Assembly (NCBI RefSeq): GCF_024653915.1
Contig: NZ_JANLGY010000027.1
Coordinates: 1 to 56,498 of the forward strand
DNA length: 56,498 nt
Reading direction: 5' to 3'
Origin: Sulfuricaulis sp.
GTDB lineage: Bacteria; Pseudomonadota; Gammaproteobacteria; Acidiferrobacterales; Sulfurifustaceae
Shown here piece after piece: positions 1-9,206 of this stretch. Below the pieces are notes generated by a model. The model was not told where the DNA came from. It made no database searches and saw only the letters and a list, made by a program, of their open reading frames with translations. The translations under genes and the position numbers were made by a program. Position 1 is the stretch's first letter, and every line of letters begins with the position of its first letter.

Positions 1-1
1 T

Positions 2-982
2 TATCAGGGTCAACTGGGCAGTCAGCTGATCTACGTGACGTATTCGGCGAACAAACCGGCGGAGGCGGCGCAGGTGGCGAACACGGTGGCGGAGGTTTAC
101 AAGGAACAGGACTATATGCGCTCAACCGGCCCGCCAAGTGAGCGCGCCAAGCGTTATGCGGAACAATTGAGCGAACTCAAGGGCAAGGTCGATCAGGCGC
201 AGAAACAAGTCACGGCGTTTCATCAGCGAAACAATCTGATTGACGAGGGGAACAAGACCAACGTCGATGTGGTTTTGCTGGCAACTCTCGAGGGGCGCTT
301 GCTGGAAGCGCGGAATGCGCGTCGTGCCGCCGAGGCGCGGGCGTCGGGCGACCAGTCTGTCAACGATCAGGTGCTGTCTTCAACCCTGATTCAGTCGTTG
401 AAAACACAACTCGCCACCCAGGAATCGCGTATGGCCCAGCTTAATACGGCCTATGCTCCGCAACATCCCGACATCCTGGAGTTGCAAGCGCAAATTGATG
501 CCAGTCGGCACTCGCTTGCGGTTGCTCTGCAAAGCTACACCGCCAACGCATCGGCGGGACTGAGCGTGGCGCAGCGGCTGGAACAGGATCTGCAGCGGGC
601 GGCCGCGGAACAGCGCGCGAAGGTGCTTGCCATGGGCCGGCTGCACAACGATGCCGCGAAATATCTTCTGGAACTCGAATCCGCGCAGGCCGTATACAAG
701 CGCGCGCTCGAAGGTTACGACCAGATCATGTTCGCCTCCGCCGGCCACTACACCAACGTCAGTTTTGTCAGCCGCGCCACGCCGCCGGTAAAGGCCAGCA
801 AGCCCAAGGTATTGACCGGGATTGTTCTCGGCTGCATCGCGGCCGGGGTGCTGGGACTGGGCATTCCGCTGGGTTACGAACTTTTCAATCGCCGCGTGCG
901 CTGCCGCGATGATCTCGAGCGCCATCACGGGATTCCGGTGCTGGCGGAATTTGGCGCGTTACCGATGAGGACAACCGCATGA
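2..982 (+). CDS. epsF: EpsF-like polysaccharide chain-length determinant (5' end outside window)
   Basis: This is an inner-membrane Wzz/GNVR-type protein that sets polysaccharide chain length together with a tyrosine kinase. The frame is open to the window edge, so the N-terminus (first membrane helix and Wzz domain) lies upstream; 326 residues are visible. A long Gln/Ala/Glu-rich coiled-coil periplasmic region covers about residues 20-240. It is followed by the conserved SRATPPVKASKPK segment and a C-terminal membrane helix (TGIVLGCIAAGVLGLGIPLG). The stop overlaps the start of the EpsG-type kinase as ATGA, the pairing known from exosortase-type EPS loci. The gene name rests on this pairing and the overall pattern. 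Confidence 0.85.
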   Translation, partial: YQGQLGSQLIYVTYSANKPAEAAQVANTVAEVYKEQDYMRSTGPPSERAKRYAEQLSELKGKVDQAQKQVTAFHQRNNLIDEGNKTNVDVVLLATLEGRLLEARNARRAAEARASGDQSVNDQVLSSTLIQSLKTQLATQESRMAQLNTAYAPQHPDILELQAQIDASRHSLAVALQSYTANASAGLSVAQRLEQDLQRAAAEQRAKVLAMGRLHNDAAKYLLELESAQAVYKRALEGYDQIMFASAGHYTNVSFVSRATPPVKASKPKVLTGIVLGCIAAGVLGLGIPLGYELFNRRVRCRDDLERHHGIPVLAEFGALPMRTTA

Positions 983-1719
983 ACATAAAAACTGCCAGCC
1001 ACAACACCGTAGATTCAAAACACGCGTCGCATGGAGGCTCTGACCAGGCGTCGAGGTTGAGGGGCGAAATTACCTCGATCGAACCCATGGTGGAGCCGAG
1101 TGACCGGTTGATCGTGGCGCACGACCCTTACGATCCACGCTACGAAAAAATCCGTGCGCTGCGGACCGAGCTGCTGTTGCGGCGCGAGTCGACCGATCGC
1201 GCCGACATCATCGCGTTGTTGAGCCCGTGTCCCGGCGAGGGGCGCTCGCTGCTGGCGGCGGAACTCGCCATTGCCTTCGCGCAGATGGGACGTCCGACCT
1301 TGCTGGTGGACGCGGATTTGCGCCGCCCGCAACAGCATTTGCTTTTCGGCACCGACAACCGCGTGGGGCTGTCGCAGGCGATCGAGTACGGCACCAAACC
1401 GCAGCTGCATACCGTGCGCGGCTTGCCGCGAATGTCGGTGCTGACGGCGGGTGAGGTTCCGGCCAATCCGCTGGAGTTGCTGTCTAGCGGTAACTTTGTC
1501 TCGATGATCGAGGATTGGCGCGACAATTTTGAGTTCGTCCTGATCGACACGGCCCCGGTCATGCATTTTTCGGATGGACTGGCGGTCGCCAGTCTCGTCG
1601 GCCGCGTACTGGCGTTGAGTCGCGCGCAACACACGCCTTACAAGGACATGCAGGATATGTTGCGGCGACTGGCGGCCACGCGTTCACAAATCTTGGGCGC
1701 CGTCATCAGCCATTTCTGA
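979..1719 (+). CDS. epsG: EpsG-type chain-length tyrosine kinase (BY-kinase/ParA-like)
   Basis: Cytoplasmic P-loop partner of EpsF, 246 residues. It carries a Walker A-like loop SPCPGEGRS (about residues 82-90), the A' motif LLVDAD (108-113) and Walker B FVLIDTAP (186-193). The usual P-loop lysine is arginine (GEGRS). From memory this is common in the EPS/PEP-CTERM EpsG subfamily, so it is not evidence of inactivation by itself. The C-terminus ends in LGAVISHF without a tyrosine cluster, again as in EpsG-like members. The start overlaps the epsF stop by 4 bases, suggesting translational coupling. Confidence 0.85.
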   Translation: MNIKTASHNTVDSKHASHGGSDQASRLRGEITSIEPMVEPSDRLIVAHDPYDPRYEKIRALRTELLLRRESTDRADIIALLSPCPGEGRSLLAAELAIAFAQMGRPTLLVDADLRRPQQHLLFGTDNRVGLSQAIEYGTKPQLHTVRGLPRMSVLTAGEVPANPLELLSSGNFVSMIEDWRDNFEFVLIDTAPVMHFSDGLAVASLVGRVLALSRAQHTPYKDMQDMLRRLAATRSQILGAVISHF

Positions 1720-1785
1720 TTTTCATGCCGGTTCGCTGCATCGTTTTACCCGGCGCCGGCGTCCCACCCAGCAAAAGCGATAGTT

Positions 1786-3219
1786 ATGGATCTGAAAACA
1801 TCGAACACGGCGCAGCCCAACGGCATGGCGTGGCTGCGAGACGACCGGCATTCCCTGTTCCTGGGGGGAATGATGTGGGTGCTGATCGTGCTGATGATCG
1901 TGCCAGACGGCTTCGATTACCAAAGCCTCGGGACGACCAGCGCGCCCAGCTCTGGCGGGCCCATCAGCCGCATGCTGTGGCTGGTGCTGCTGGGGCTGGG
2001 CGTCGTCATCATATTCTGGCGCGCGGGTCTGGCCTGGCTGCTGGCACGCGCACTGAATCCGTTTTTCATTCTGTTCGTGGCGCTCGCGGTCGTCAGCGTC
2101 GCCTGGTCCATTGACCCGACACTGAGCATTCGGCGTCTTATCCGGCTCGGCACGATCGTGCTGGCATGCACCGGGTTCGTGTTGATGAGCTGGCACGCGC
2201 GGCGCTACCAGAACGTCGTGCGCCCGATCCTTACCCTCGTACTGCTGGGTTCGATTGTTTTTGGTCTCGTGTTTCCAGCGCTCGCCATCCATCAACAAAC
2301 CACGCCGGAGCTGATCGGCGCGTGGCGCGGGCTCGCCAATCACAAGAACGGTCTTGGCGCCCTGGCCTGCATATCCCTGATTTTCTGGTTTCATGCCTGG
2401 CTCACCCGGGAGGTCAGGTTTCTGCCGGCATTGGCCGGCGGCACGATCGCCGCGGCCTGCCTGGTGCTGTCGCGCAGCTCGACATCGCTGGCGGCCACCC
2501 TATTCGTGATGGTCTTTCTGGTCATGCTGTTGCGTTCGCCCCACGGTCTGCGTCCATATATGCCCTATCTGGTCGCGATGCTGGTGGCGATACTCCTTAT
2601 GTACGCTCTCGTCGTCCTGAACCTGATCCCCGGAAAGGGAACCTTGATGGCCCCCATCACCCTGCTGACCGGCAAGGACATGTCGCTCACCGGCCGCACC
2701 GAAATCTGGGCGATCCTTTCCGAGCATATCAGTTACCGTCCCTTCCTCGGCAGCGGCTACGCAGCCTATTGGACCGCCGGACCGGTGGCCGGTACGGACT
2801 CCTATGCATTCGTATGGCACATGGGTTCCTTTTACCCCGGCTCCGCCCACAACGGCTATCTGGAAATCGTGAACGATCTGGGATGGGCCGGCCTGCTGTG
2901 CCTGATCGCCTATATCGTCATGCATGTCCGGCAATCGCTGCAGTTGCTGGGAATAGACCGCCATCAGGGCGCCCTGTACCTGGCGCTGTTCTTTCAGCAG
3001 GCGATCACGAACTTGTCCGAAACGCACTGGTTCAGCGTGCTGAGCGTTGACTTCGTGATCATGGCGCTGGCGACGACGGCGCTGGCACGCAACCTTCTGG
3101 AACACCGGTTGCACCTGGTATTTGGTCAACCCCAGGTCTCCACGAGCGAGCCGGTCCATGTCATGGCCATACCGCCGGCGCGCAAATCTTTCACGCGCGC
3201 AGAGGGCGGCGGAGCCTGA
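1786..3219 (+). CDS. O-antigen ligase/polymerase family membrane protein (ExoQ/Wzy-like)
   Basis: Multi-spanning inner-membrane protein of 477 residues with about ten hydrophobic segments. The long periplasmic loop near residues 300-370 holds the family signature: LTGRTEIW, then FLGSGYAAYW, then HNGYLEIVNDLGWAGL. Proteins of this type polymerise lipid-linked repeat units (ExoQ/Wzy) or ligate glycans; the position next to EpsF/EpsG favours repeat-unit polymerisation. It starts 66 bp after epsG and ends 4 bp before the acyltransferase, in one operon. Polymerase and ligase cannot be separated from sequence alone. Confidence 0.82.
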   Translation: MDLKTSNTAQPNGMAWLRDDRHSLFLGGMMWVLIVLMIVPDGFDYQSLGTTSAPSSGGPISRMLWLVLLGLGVVIIFWRAGLAWLLARALNPFFILFVALAVVSVAWSIDPTLSIRRLIRLGTIVLACTGFVLMSWHARRYQNVVRPILTLVLLGSIVFGLVFPALAIHQQTTPELIGAWRGLANHKNGLGALACISLIFWFHAWLTREVRFLPALAGGTIAAACLVLSRSSTSLAATLFVMVFLVMLLRSPHGLRPYMPYLVAMLVAILLMYALVVLNLIPGKGTLMAPITLLTGKDMSLTGRTEIWAILSEHISYRPFLGSGYAAYWTAGPVAGTDSYAFVWHMGSFYPGSAHNGYLEIVNDLGWAGLLCLIAYIVMHVRQSLQLLGIDRHQGALYLALFFQQAITNLSETHWFSVLSVDFVIMALATTALARNLLEHRLHLVFGQPQVSTSEPVHVMAIPPARKSFTRAEGGGA

Positions 3220-3223
3220 TGCC

Positions 3224-4348
3224 ATGATGCCCGCCAGCGGCCATCCCCAATATGCCACCGGCACCATCCCGTCCCTGGATGGCATCCGCGCGATCGCGGT
3301 GGCGCTGGTGTTCTTCGCCCACAGCGGGTTCGACGATCTCATTCCCGGCGGCCTCGGCGTCACCATTTTTTTCGTGCTGAGCGGCTACCTGATCACCACG
3401 CTCATGCGCATCGAACACGCCCGCGGCGGCGGCATCAGCTATCGCGGCTTTTACCTGCGCCGCCTGCTACGGCTGATGCCGCCATTATTTATCGTGGTGG
3501 CCGTAGCCGGCCTGCTGGCCGCCCTGTCCATCATCGATGGCGGTTTCACGCCGGGCGGCTTGTTCTCGGCTCTGTTCTATTTCGGCAACTATCATGTGAT
3601 CGCGAATGACTACCATGGCATGCCAGCGGGCCTCGGCGTGATATGGTCACTGGCCATCGAGGAGCACTATTATCTTTTTTATCCTCCGCTGGCGGCGTTG
3701 TTGTTGCGGGTCGGTCGCGTCGGACTGTCCGTCACCGTGCTCTCGATACTCTGCGTGGCCGTTCTGGCCTGGCGCTACTGGCTCGTGTTTCATGGCGGTT
3801 CGGAAGCGTATATCACCGTGGCAACCGACACGCGGGTCGACGCCATTCTGATCGGATGCCTCATGGCGTTGTTGCTCAACCCCTGGCTTGATCCGATCCC
3901 GCCCCCGAAAGCGCTTAACGACTGGGGAATCGCCGCGATCTGTGTTGCCGTGCTAATGGGCACCTTGTTATATCGCGACGAAGTCTTCCGGCTCACGGCC
4001 CGCTACACCCTGCAATGCCTGGCAATCGCGCCCCTGATCTATCTGGCCGTGGCGCGGGCGGAACGGCTGCCGTTTCGCTGGTTGAACGCCCGGCCGCTCG
4101 TGTATATCGGAACGATTTCCTACACCATCTATCTTTCGCATCACGTCATTCTGCTGGGCCTTGCCAAACACTGGCCGCAGCTGGGCTGGATCGGGCTGAC
4201 GCTCGCGGGAGCCGCCGTGACGCTGGCGGTGGCGGAGCCGATGCGCCGTTGGGTTGAACAGCCCTGCGCCAGATTGCGCAAGCGACTGCATCGAAAAACC
4301 CTCGTGCGCCAGCCGGCGCCGGGCATTCTCCCCGTGGGTGCGCCATGA
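3224..4348 (+). CDS. Acyltransferase 3 (OafA/YrhL-like) membrane protein
   Basis: Integral membrane acyltransferase of 374 residues, likely O-acetylating the exopolysaccharide repeat unit. It begins IPSLDGIRAIAVALVFFAHS, the diagnostic motif with the proposed catalytic histidine. GGLGVTIFFVLSGYLIT, YLRRLLRLMPP and WSLAIEEHYYLFYP follow, all standard for the family. The frame is open further upstream into the preceding gene, but ATG 3224 (or 3227) just after the previous stop puts the N-terminus where homologs start. The stop overlaps the next gene as ATGA. No SGNH domain is attached. Confidence 0.88.
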   Translation: MMPASGHPQYATGTIPSLDGIRAIAVALVFFAHSGFDDLIPGGLGVTIFFVLSGYLITTLMRIEHARGGGISYRGFYLRRLLRLMPPLFIVVAVAGLLAALSIIDGGFTPGGLFSALFYFGNYHVIANDYHGMPAGLGVIWSLAIEEHYYLFYPPLAALLLRVGRVGLSVTVLSILCVAVLAWRYWLVFHGGSEAYITVATDTRVDAILIGCLMALLLNPWLDPIPPPKALNDWGIAAICVAVLMGTLLYRDEVFRLTARYTLQCLAIAPLIYLAVARAERLPFRWLNARPLVYIGTISYTIYLSHHVILLGLAKHWPQLGWIGLTLAGAAVTLAVAEPMRRWVEQPCARLRKRLHRKTLVRQPAPGILPVGAP

Positions 4349-5784
4349 AATGCGCTGAAGTCATCACACCGCACGACGTGTCCCCGGAAGCGGCCATCAG
4401 CGCCATCCTGAGCCACGGCGGGCCGGTTCTGCTCGACCTGGATGAAACGCTGTATCTGCGCAACTCCACCGAGGACTTCATTGACTCGGCGCGTCCGCGC
4501 CTGCCGGCGCTGGTGCTGATGAGGATGCTGGATGCCGTCAAACCGTGGCGCTGGACCGGCGGCGAAACCACCCGCGACGTGTGGCGCGTGCGCCTCATCG
4601 CGACATGCTTTCCCTGGACCGTGAGGCGCTGGAAAAACCAGGTTACCGGGCTCGCAAAAAACTTCACCAACCTGCGTCTGATGGAAGCGCTGAAAACGCC
4701 GGGTACGACGCCGATCATCACCACCGCCGGATTCCAGCCGATCGTCGCGCCGCTGGTGGCGGCGCTGGGTCTGCCGCAGGCGCAAATAATCGCCGCGCGC
4801 CTGTCGACCTTCGCCGACCGCCGCAATGGAAAACTTCATCGGGTCGTCGGCGCGCTCGGTGATGACACCGTGCGCCGCGCGCTCGTGCTTACCGATTCGG
4901 CGCAGGATCTGACACTGCTCAACGCGTGTGCACGCCCGTTGCGGGCGGTGTGGCCGGAGGCGCGTCACCAGCACGCCTTGAGCGGCGTCTACCTGCCCGG
5001 TCAGTACCTGACGCATGTCAAACGACCCGGCGCGCGCTATATCGTCCGCGGCATCCTACAGGAGGATTTCGCGCTCTGGGTCTTGAGCTCGATGGCACTG
5101 GCGGCGCTGCCGCTGCTGCATGTCCTGGGTCTGCTGTTCCTGCTGGTGTCGTTCTGGGCGATCTACGAGCGCGGCTACGTCGACAATGATCTAATCGCGG
5201 CGCGTTTCGAGGCAGACCCAAAACTCAGCGCGGCATTCCTGGATTCCCAGGTGGCCACACCGCGTTGGCAGCCGTGGATCTGGGCGTTTGCCTGCGGCGC
5301 GATCGCCATTGCTCTGCTGCGCTGGCCGATGACCCCGGTGCCCACGGACTTCGCCGCGTGGGTCGCGGTACTTCTGGCAACCCATGGATGGTTCGCGCTG
5401 TACAACCGCTTCGACAAAGGGGCGCGGATCTGGATGTTTGCGGGATTGCAGTTTGCGCGCAGCGCGGCCTTTGTCGCGCTGGTGCCGATCGCTCTGATCG
5501 GCGCGGTCGCACTCGGCGCTCACGTCCTGGCGAAGTGGGTGCCCTATTACGTATACCGGCTCGGCGGCAAGGAATGGCCCGAGGCACCGTTTCATTTGAT
5601 ACGTTTGATGTTCTTCGTGGTGCTGGCGCTGTTGCTGGGGTTATCCCAGGGGCTCACGTCGCTGTTGAGCTGGACCGCGTTGGCGCTGCTGGTCTGGAAT
5701 TTATTCAGGGCCCGCCAGGAACTGGCCGCGGCTTTGACGACGGCCAGACGTCTGGACCGAACCGACACCCGGCCCCCACCATGA
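4345..5784 (+). CDS. HAD-like phosphatase domain fused to a polytopic membrane domain
   Basis: A 479-residue fusion. Residues 1 to about 225 form a HAD-superfamily domain: motif I LLDLDETL (about 33-40), motif II TTAGF near 132 and motif IV VLTDSAQDL near 180. Residues from about 240 hold roughly seven hydrophobic helices. HAD domains fused to UbiA-type prenyltransferases are known, but I do not see the UbiA Asp-rich motifs: DNDLIAARFEAD near 273 is only a loose resemblance. A lipid-phosphate step in repeat-unit assembly is inferred from context. The 4-bp overlaps at both ends place it firmly inside the EPS operon. Confidence 0.7.
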   Translation: MKCAEVITPHDVSPEAAISAILSHGGPVLLDLDETLYLRNSTEDFIDSARPRLPALVLMRMLDAVKPWRWTGGETTRDVWRVRLIATCFPWTVRRWKNQVTGLAKNFTNLRLMEALKTPGTTPIITTAGFQPIVAPLVAALGLPQAQIIAARLSTFADRRNGKLHRVVGALGDDTVRRALVLTDSAQDLTLLNACARPLRAVWPEARHQHALSGVYLPGQYLTHVKRPGARYIVRGILQEDFALWVLSSMALAALPLLHVLGLLFLLVSFWAIYERGYVDNDLIAARFEADPKLSAAFLDSQVATPRWQPWIWAFACGAIAIALLRWPMTPVPTDFAAWVAVLLATHGWFALYNRFDKGARIWMFAGLQFARSAAFVALVPIALIGAVALGAHVLAKWVPYYVYRLGGKEWPEAPFHLIRLMFFVVLALLLGLSQGLTSLLSWTALALLVWNLFRARQELAAALTTARRLDRTDTRPPP

Positions 5785-6701
5785 ACATCAGCCTGTGCAT
5801 TGCCACCTATCACCGGCCGGAACGGCTGGGCGCACTGCTCGATGACCTCGTCAAACAGCAGCAACTTCCAAAAGACGTCGTGGTAGTCGATAACGATGCC
5901 GCGGGCAGCGCACGCGCCGTGGTGGAACGGCGGCGCATGTTGGGTGCTCCATTTCCGATTCACTACGATATTCAGCCAGAGAAAAATATTTCTCTGACAC
6001 GCAACCGCACTGTGGCGCTGGCGAGCAGCGACTGGATCGCCTTCATCGACGACGACGAACGCGCGCCGGCAGGCTGGTTAAAAAAACTGTCTGAAGCCGC
6101 TATCCGCTGCAATGCCGATGGCGTGCTGGGTCCGGTCGAGCCGGTTGTACCCGCCAATGCGCCGGCATGGATCCAGCACGGTAGCTTTTATGATTGGTGG
6201 CGAATGAAAACCTGCGCCATCATTCCTCCCAATAAACTGCGCTTCGGCAACGTGCTGCTGCGGGGCGCGCTCCTGCGCGATACACCGACACCCTTCGATC
6301 CGGACTACGGCCTGACCGGCGGCGAAGACGGCGATCTGCTCGGGCGCCTGGTACAGCAGGGCGCGCGCATCGTGTGGTGCGACGAAGCCATCGTGCACGA
6401 GCCGGTCGAAGGCGCGCGCCTGTCGTTGCGCTGGCTGCTGCTGCGGGCATTGCGCGGCGGACAGGACTTCGCGCGACACTGGCTGGCGGGAAGTTATGGA
6501 CAACTCACGTCAACCGGGCGTGTGCGCCTTTTTCTGCGCGCACTCCTGCAGTCGGCGCTGGCGGCCGGGTTGGCGTTGCTGTCCTGGCCACTCGGCCGGC
6601 ATCGCGCCGTGTATTGGCTGCTGAAGGCATCAGCCAATATCGGAAAAATATCGATTTTACTTGGTTGGCATTACCGTGAATACGGAGGCAAGGACACATG
6701 A
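5781..6701 (+). CDS. Glycosyltransferase family 2
   Basis: GT-A fold glycosyltransferase of 306 residues. It starts MNISLCIATYHRPERL and carries the acceptor-side VVVVDNDAAGS and the metal/nucleotide-sugar motif AFIDDDERAP. GGEDGDLLGRL in the C-terminal half is the expected GED-type acceptor/catalytic motif. The start was chosen at ATG 5781, which overlaps the upstream stop as ATGA; the longer open frame upstream is the shadow of the previous gene. A hydrophobic C-terminal stretch (ALLQSALAAGLALLSW) suggests membrane association. The sugar specificity is unknown. Confidence 0.87.
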   Translation: MNISLCIATYHRPERLGALLDDLVKQQQLPKDVVVVDNDAAGSARAVVERRRMLGAPFPIHYDIQPEKNISLTRNRTVALASSDWIAFIDDDERAPAGWLKKLSEAAIRCNADGVLGPVEPVVPANAPAWIQHGSFYDWWRMKTCAIIPPNKLRFGNVLLRGALLRDTPTPFDPDYGLTGGEDGDLLGRLVQQGARIVWCDEAIVHEPVEGARLSLRWLLLRALRGGQDFARHWLAGSYGQLTSTGRVRLFLRALLQSALAAGLALLSWPLGRHRAVYWLLKASANIGKISILLGWHYREYGGKDT

Positions 6702-7882
6702 CGACCATGGCGCATCTGATCTTGTTTGTGCTGGCGCTGCCGGCAACCGCGGTGAGTTTATATTTGCTGTTGTTTACGCTGCTGTCGCGTGCACCACCGG
6801 CGGCACTGCGCTCGTCACGACGGTTACGCTTTGATATCGTCATTCCCGCTCATAACGAGGCAACGGTCATTGAAAGCGTCATCGCCAGCCTGCGCCAGCT
6901 TGATTGGCCAGCCGATAATTTCCGTGTGCTGGTGGTCGCCGACAATTGCACTGATTCCACGGCGACACTCGCGCGCGCAGCCGGCGCCGAGGTGCTGGAG
7001 CGCCACGACACCAAACACCGCGGAAAAGGTCACGCACTGGACTTTGCATTCCAGGCGAGCCAGGCGCACGGTTGGGCCTACGCCGTTGTCGTCGTGGATG
7101 CCGACACAAAGGTCTCGCCGAATCTGCTCGAGGTATTTGCCGCGCGCATCGAGAACGGAGCCAAAGCTATCCAGGCGCACTATGAGGTGCTGAATGCACA
7201 AGTATCGTGGCGCACGCGTCTCATGACCATCGCCCTGGCTTCGTTTCACCGGGTGCGTTCGCGCGCGCGCGAACGCTTGCAGCTTTCCTGTGGAATACGC
7301 GGCAACGGCTGGTGCATTACGCACCGGTTGCTGCGCCAGGTGCCGTATCGGGCTTACTCCCTGGCCGAAGATATCGAATACGGAATCGAACTGGGCCTCG
7401 CCGGCTTTCGCGTACATTACGCCGATGAAGCGCACGTGGCCGCCATGATGGTGTCGGGTGAGCAGGCGGCAAGTACCCAACGCCAACGCTGGGAGGACGG
7501 ACGCTGGCAGCTGATCCGCTCGAAAACCCTGCCACTGTTGCGGGCGGCCATGGGTTCCGGCGGCGGAGTCTGTCTGGATCTGGCGCTCGATCTATTGGTG
7601 TTGCCCTTGTCCTACGTGGCCGTGAATGTTGCGCTATTGACTGTCCTCGCCGGTGTCGCCTTGCTCTGGGAGCCTTCCATGGAGATATGGTTGTGGCTGG
7701 GAATTGGCGGCGGCATGAGCCTGCTGCTCTATGTGTTGCGCGGCTGGCAGCTCAGCGGCGTCGGATTACGCGGTCTCGTGGATTTGTTGCATGCTCCGTT
7801 TTTCGTGCTTTGGAAAGTACTGCTGATGTTGCGTGCGCGCAGGTCAGCGGAGTGGGTGCGTACCAAACGGGAACCATCGTGA
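6698..7882 (+). CDS. Membrane glycosyltransferase family 2
   Basis: A processive-type GT2 of 394 residues. It has an N-terminal membrane helix (about residues 5-28), the GT-A start FDIVIPAHNEA, the motif VVVVDADTKV, a later AEDIEYGIEL and the QRQRWEDGRW (QxxRW-like) motif. Two to three C-terminal membrane helices follow. These are hallmarks of enzymes that work at the inner face of the cytoplasmic membrane on lipid-linked or growing glycans. The start overlaps the previous stop as ATGA and its own stop overlaps the flippase GTG, continuing the tightly coupled operon. The sugar substrate is unknown. Confidence 0.87.
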   Translation: MTTMAHLILFVLALPATAVSLYLLLFTLLSRAPPAALRSSRRLRFDIVIPAHNEATVIESVIASLRQLDWPADNFRVLVVADNCTDSTATLARAAGAEVLERHDTKHRGKGHALDFAFQASQAHGWAYAVVVVDADTKVSPNLLEVFAARIENGAKAIQAHYEVLNAQVSWRTRLMTIALASFHRVRSRARERLQLSCGIRGNGWCITHRLLRQVPYRAYSLAEDIEYGIELGLAGFRVHYADEAHVAAMMVSGEQAASTQRQRWEDGRWQLIRSKTLPLLRAAMGSGGGVCLDLALDLLVLPLSYVAVNVALLTVLAGVALLWEPSMEIWLWLGIGGGMSLLLYVLRGWQLSGVGLRGLVDLLHAPFFVLWKVLLMLRARRSAEWVRTKREPS

Positions 7883-9156
7883 ATGACCGCCGTCGCCGGC
7901 ACTTCGCCTTCGCGCGCCTGCTCAGCAGCGCGGTAGTCAGTCAGGCCCTGCTTTCCGCCGCCAGCTTTGCCATCGGCCTGATCCTCATTCGGGGCACGAC
8001 CGACATTCAGTACGGCTATTACATTCTGGCGTCGAGTGCCATTCTTCTGCTGGTTTCTCTCCAGAACGCATTTTTCGGTCCTCCCCTGGCGATTCGCCTG
8101 ACGCGGCTCGATCGTGCGGGACGCGGTGAACTGGTCGGCGGCCTGTACCGCGAGCAACGCCGGTTTCTGCCGGTGCTCGGCGCCATTACCGTCGTCATGG
8201 CGCTCGGCTTGTGGTACGCCCGGGTGCTGGACACCCACACCGGGCCGCTGGTGCTCGCCACGGTGGTCGCGGCGCTGACGATCCTGCATCGCGAGTATTT
8301 TCGCATGGTGCTGTTCGCGCACCGCCGGCCGCATGACGTGCTCCGCACCGACATGTTCTATGTCGTGCTGATGGTGGCGGGTGTTTTTGCCGCGACCCTC
8401 ACGCCAGCACCGGCGGTTACCGCCGTCTTCGCGCTCGGTCTCGCCGCGGTGGCGAGTGGAATCCTGTTGTCGCAGACATTACACCGTCATGAACCCTGGA
8501 ACATTCAGGGCGCGCCAGGCATCCTGCAAGAAATTGCCCCGCTCGCTGCCTGGTCCACCGCGGGCGCGGCCATTCACTGGACCTTCAGCCAGGGATATAT
8601 TTATCTGGTCGCCGGTACCCTCGACATCGCCGCCGTGGCGGCGATCGCGGCCACGCGCCTGCTGCTGATGCCCGTGAATCTGCTTTCAACGGGAATCGGC
8701 ACGCTCATGATGCCGCTGGCATCGGGTTGGCTGCATCGGCACGGCGCCTCGCTGTTGCGGCGACGCCTGAGCCTGTTGGCCTTGGCCCTGGTCGCGGCGA
8801 CGCTATGCTACTTCGCCGTCCTGTGGTTTTTGCGCGATTGGATTTTTGCCGTCGTTCTCAAGAAGCAGTTCGTGCAGCGTGATGCATTGCTAATGCTGTG
8901 GGGAGCCATTCTGCTTGTGACGGTGATCCGCGGCCAGCTGATTTATCTGCTGGCGGCACAAGGACGTTTCCGCGTCCTGACCTTGCTCACGCTCGTGAGC
9001 GCCGTGATTGCGCTCACCGCCAGCTACTGGGGAATGCGGCAGTTCGGCGTGGCCGGCGCGCTGGTGGGCATGCTGATTGGCGAACTGATCAATGCGGCGG
9101 GTATCGTGATCCTTTCATTCCGTAAAGCACCGCACCCGCTCACCGCCCCGGCTTGA
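7879..9156 (+). CDS. Polysaccharide flippase-like protein (MOP superfamily, Wzx-type)
   Basis: Integral membrane protein of 425 residues with about 12 predicted helices and few polar loops, typical of Wzx/oligosaccharide flippases that move lipid-linked repeat units to the periplasm. GTG 7879 was chosen because it overlaps the previous stop as GTGA and gives the N-terminus NDRRRRHFAFARLLSSAVV, a positively charged stretch before the first helix. An in-frame start further upstream would bury the N-terminus in the previous gene. It is the last gene of the plus-strand EPS run; the next genes are convergent. Confidence 0.8.
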   Translation: MNDRRRRHFAFARLLSSAVVSQALLSAASFAIGLILIRGTTDIQYGYYILASSAILLLVSLQNAFFGPPLAIRLTRLDRAGRGELVGGLYREQRRFLPVLGAITVVMALGLWYARVLDTHTGPLVLATVVAALTILHREYFRMVLFAHRRPHDVLRTDMFYVVLMVAGVFAATLTPAPAVTAVFALGLAAVASGILLSQTLHRHEPWNIQGAPGILQEIAPLAAWSTAGAAIHWTFSQGYIYLVAGTLDIAAVAAIAATRLLLMPVNLLSTGIGTLMMPLASGWLHRHGASLLRRRLSLLALALVAATLCYFAVLWFLRDWIFAVVLKKQFVQRDALLMLWGAILLVTVIRGQLIYLLAAQGRFRVLTLLTLVSAVIALTASYWGMRQFGVAGALVGMLIGELINAAGIVILSFRKAPHPLTAPA

Positions 9157-9206
9157 ACACAAAGGGGCACTGCGGTTCAACACATTCTGTATAAGTTCCG
9201 GTATGC

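Noticed and set aside
979-1719. Inactivated kinase because of GEGRS in the P-loop
   Set aside because: As I recall, Arg at this place is usual in EpsG-type proteins, so it is not evidence of decay.
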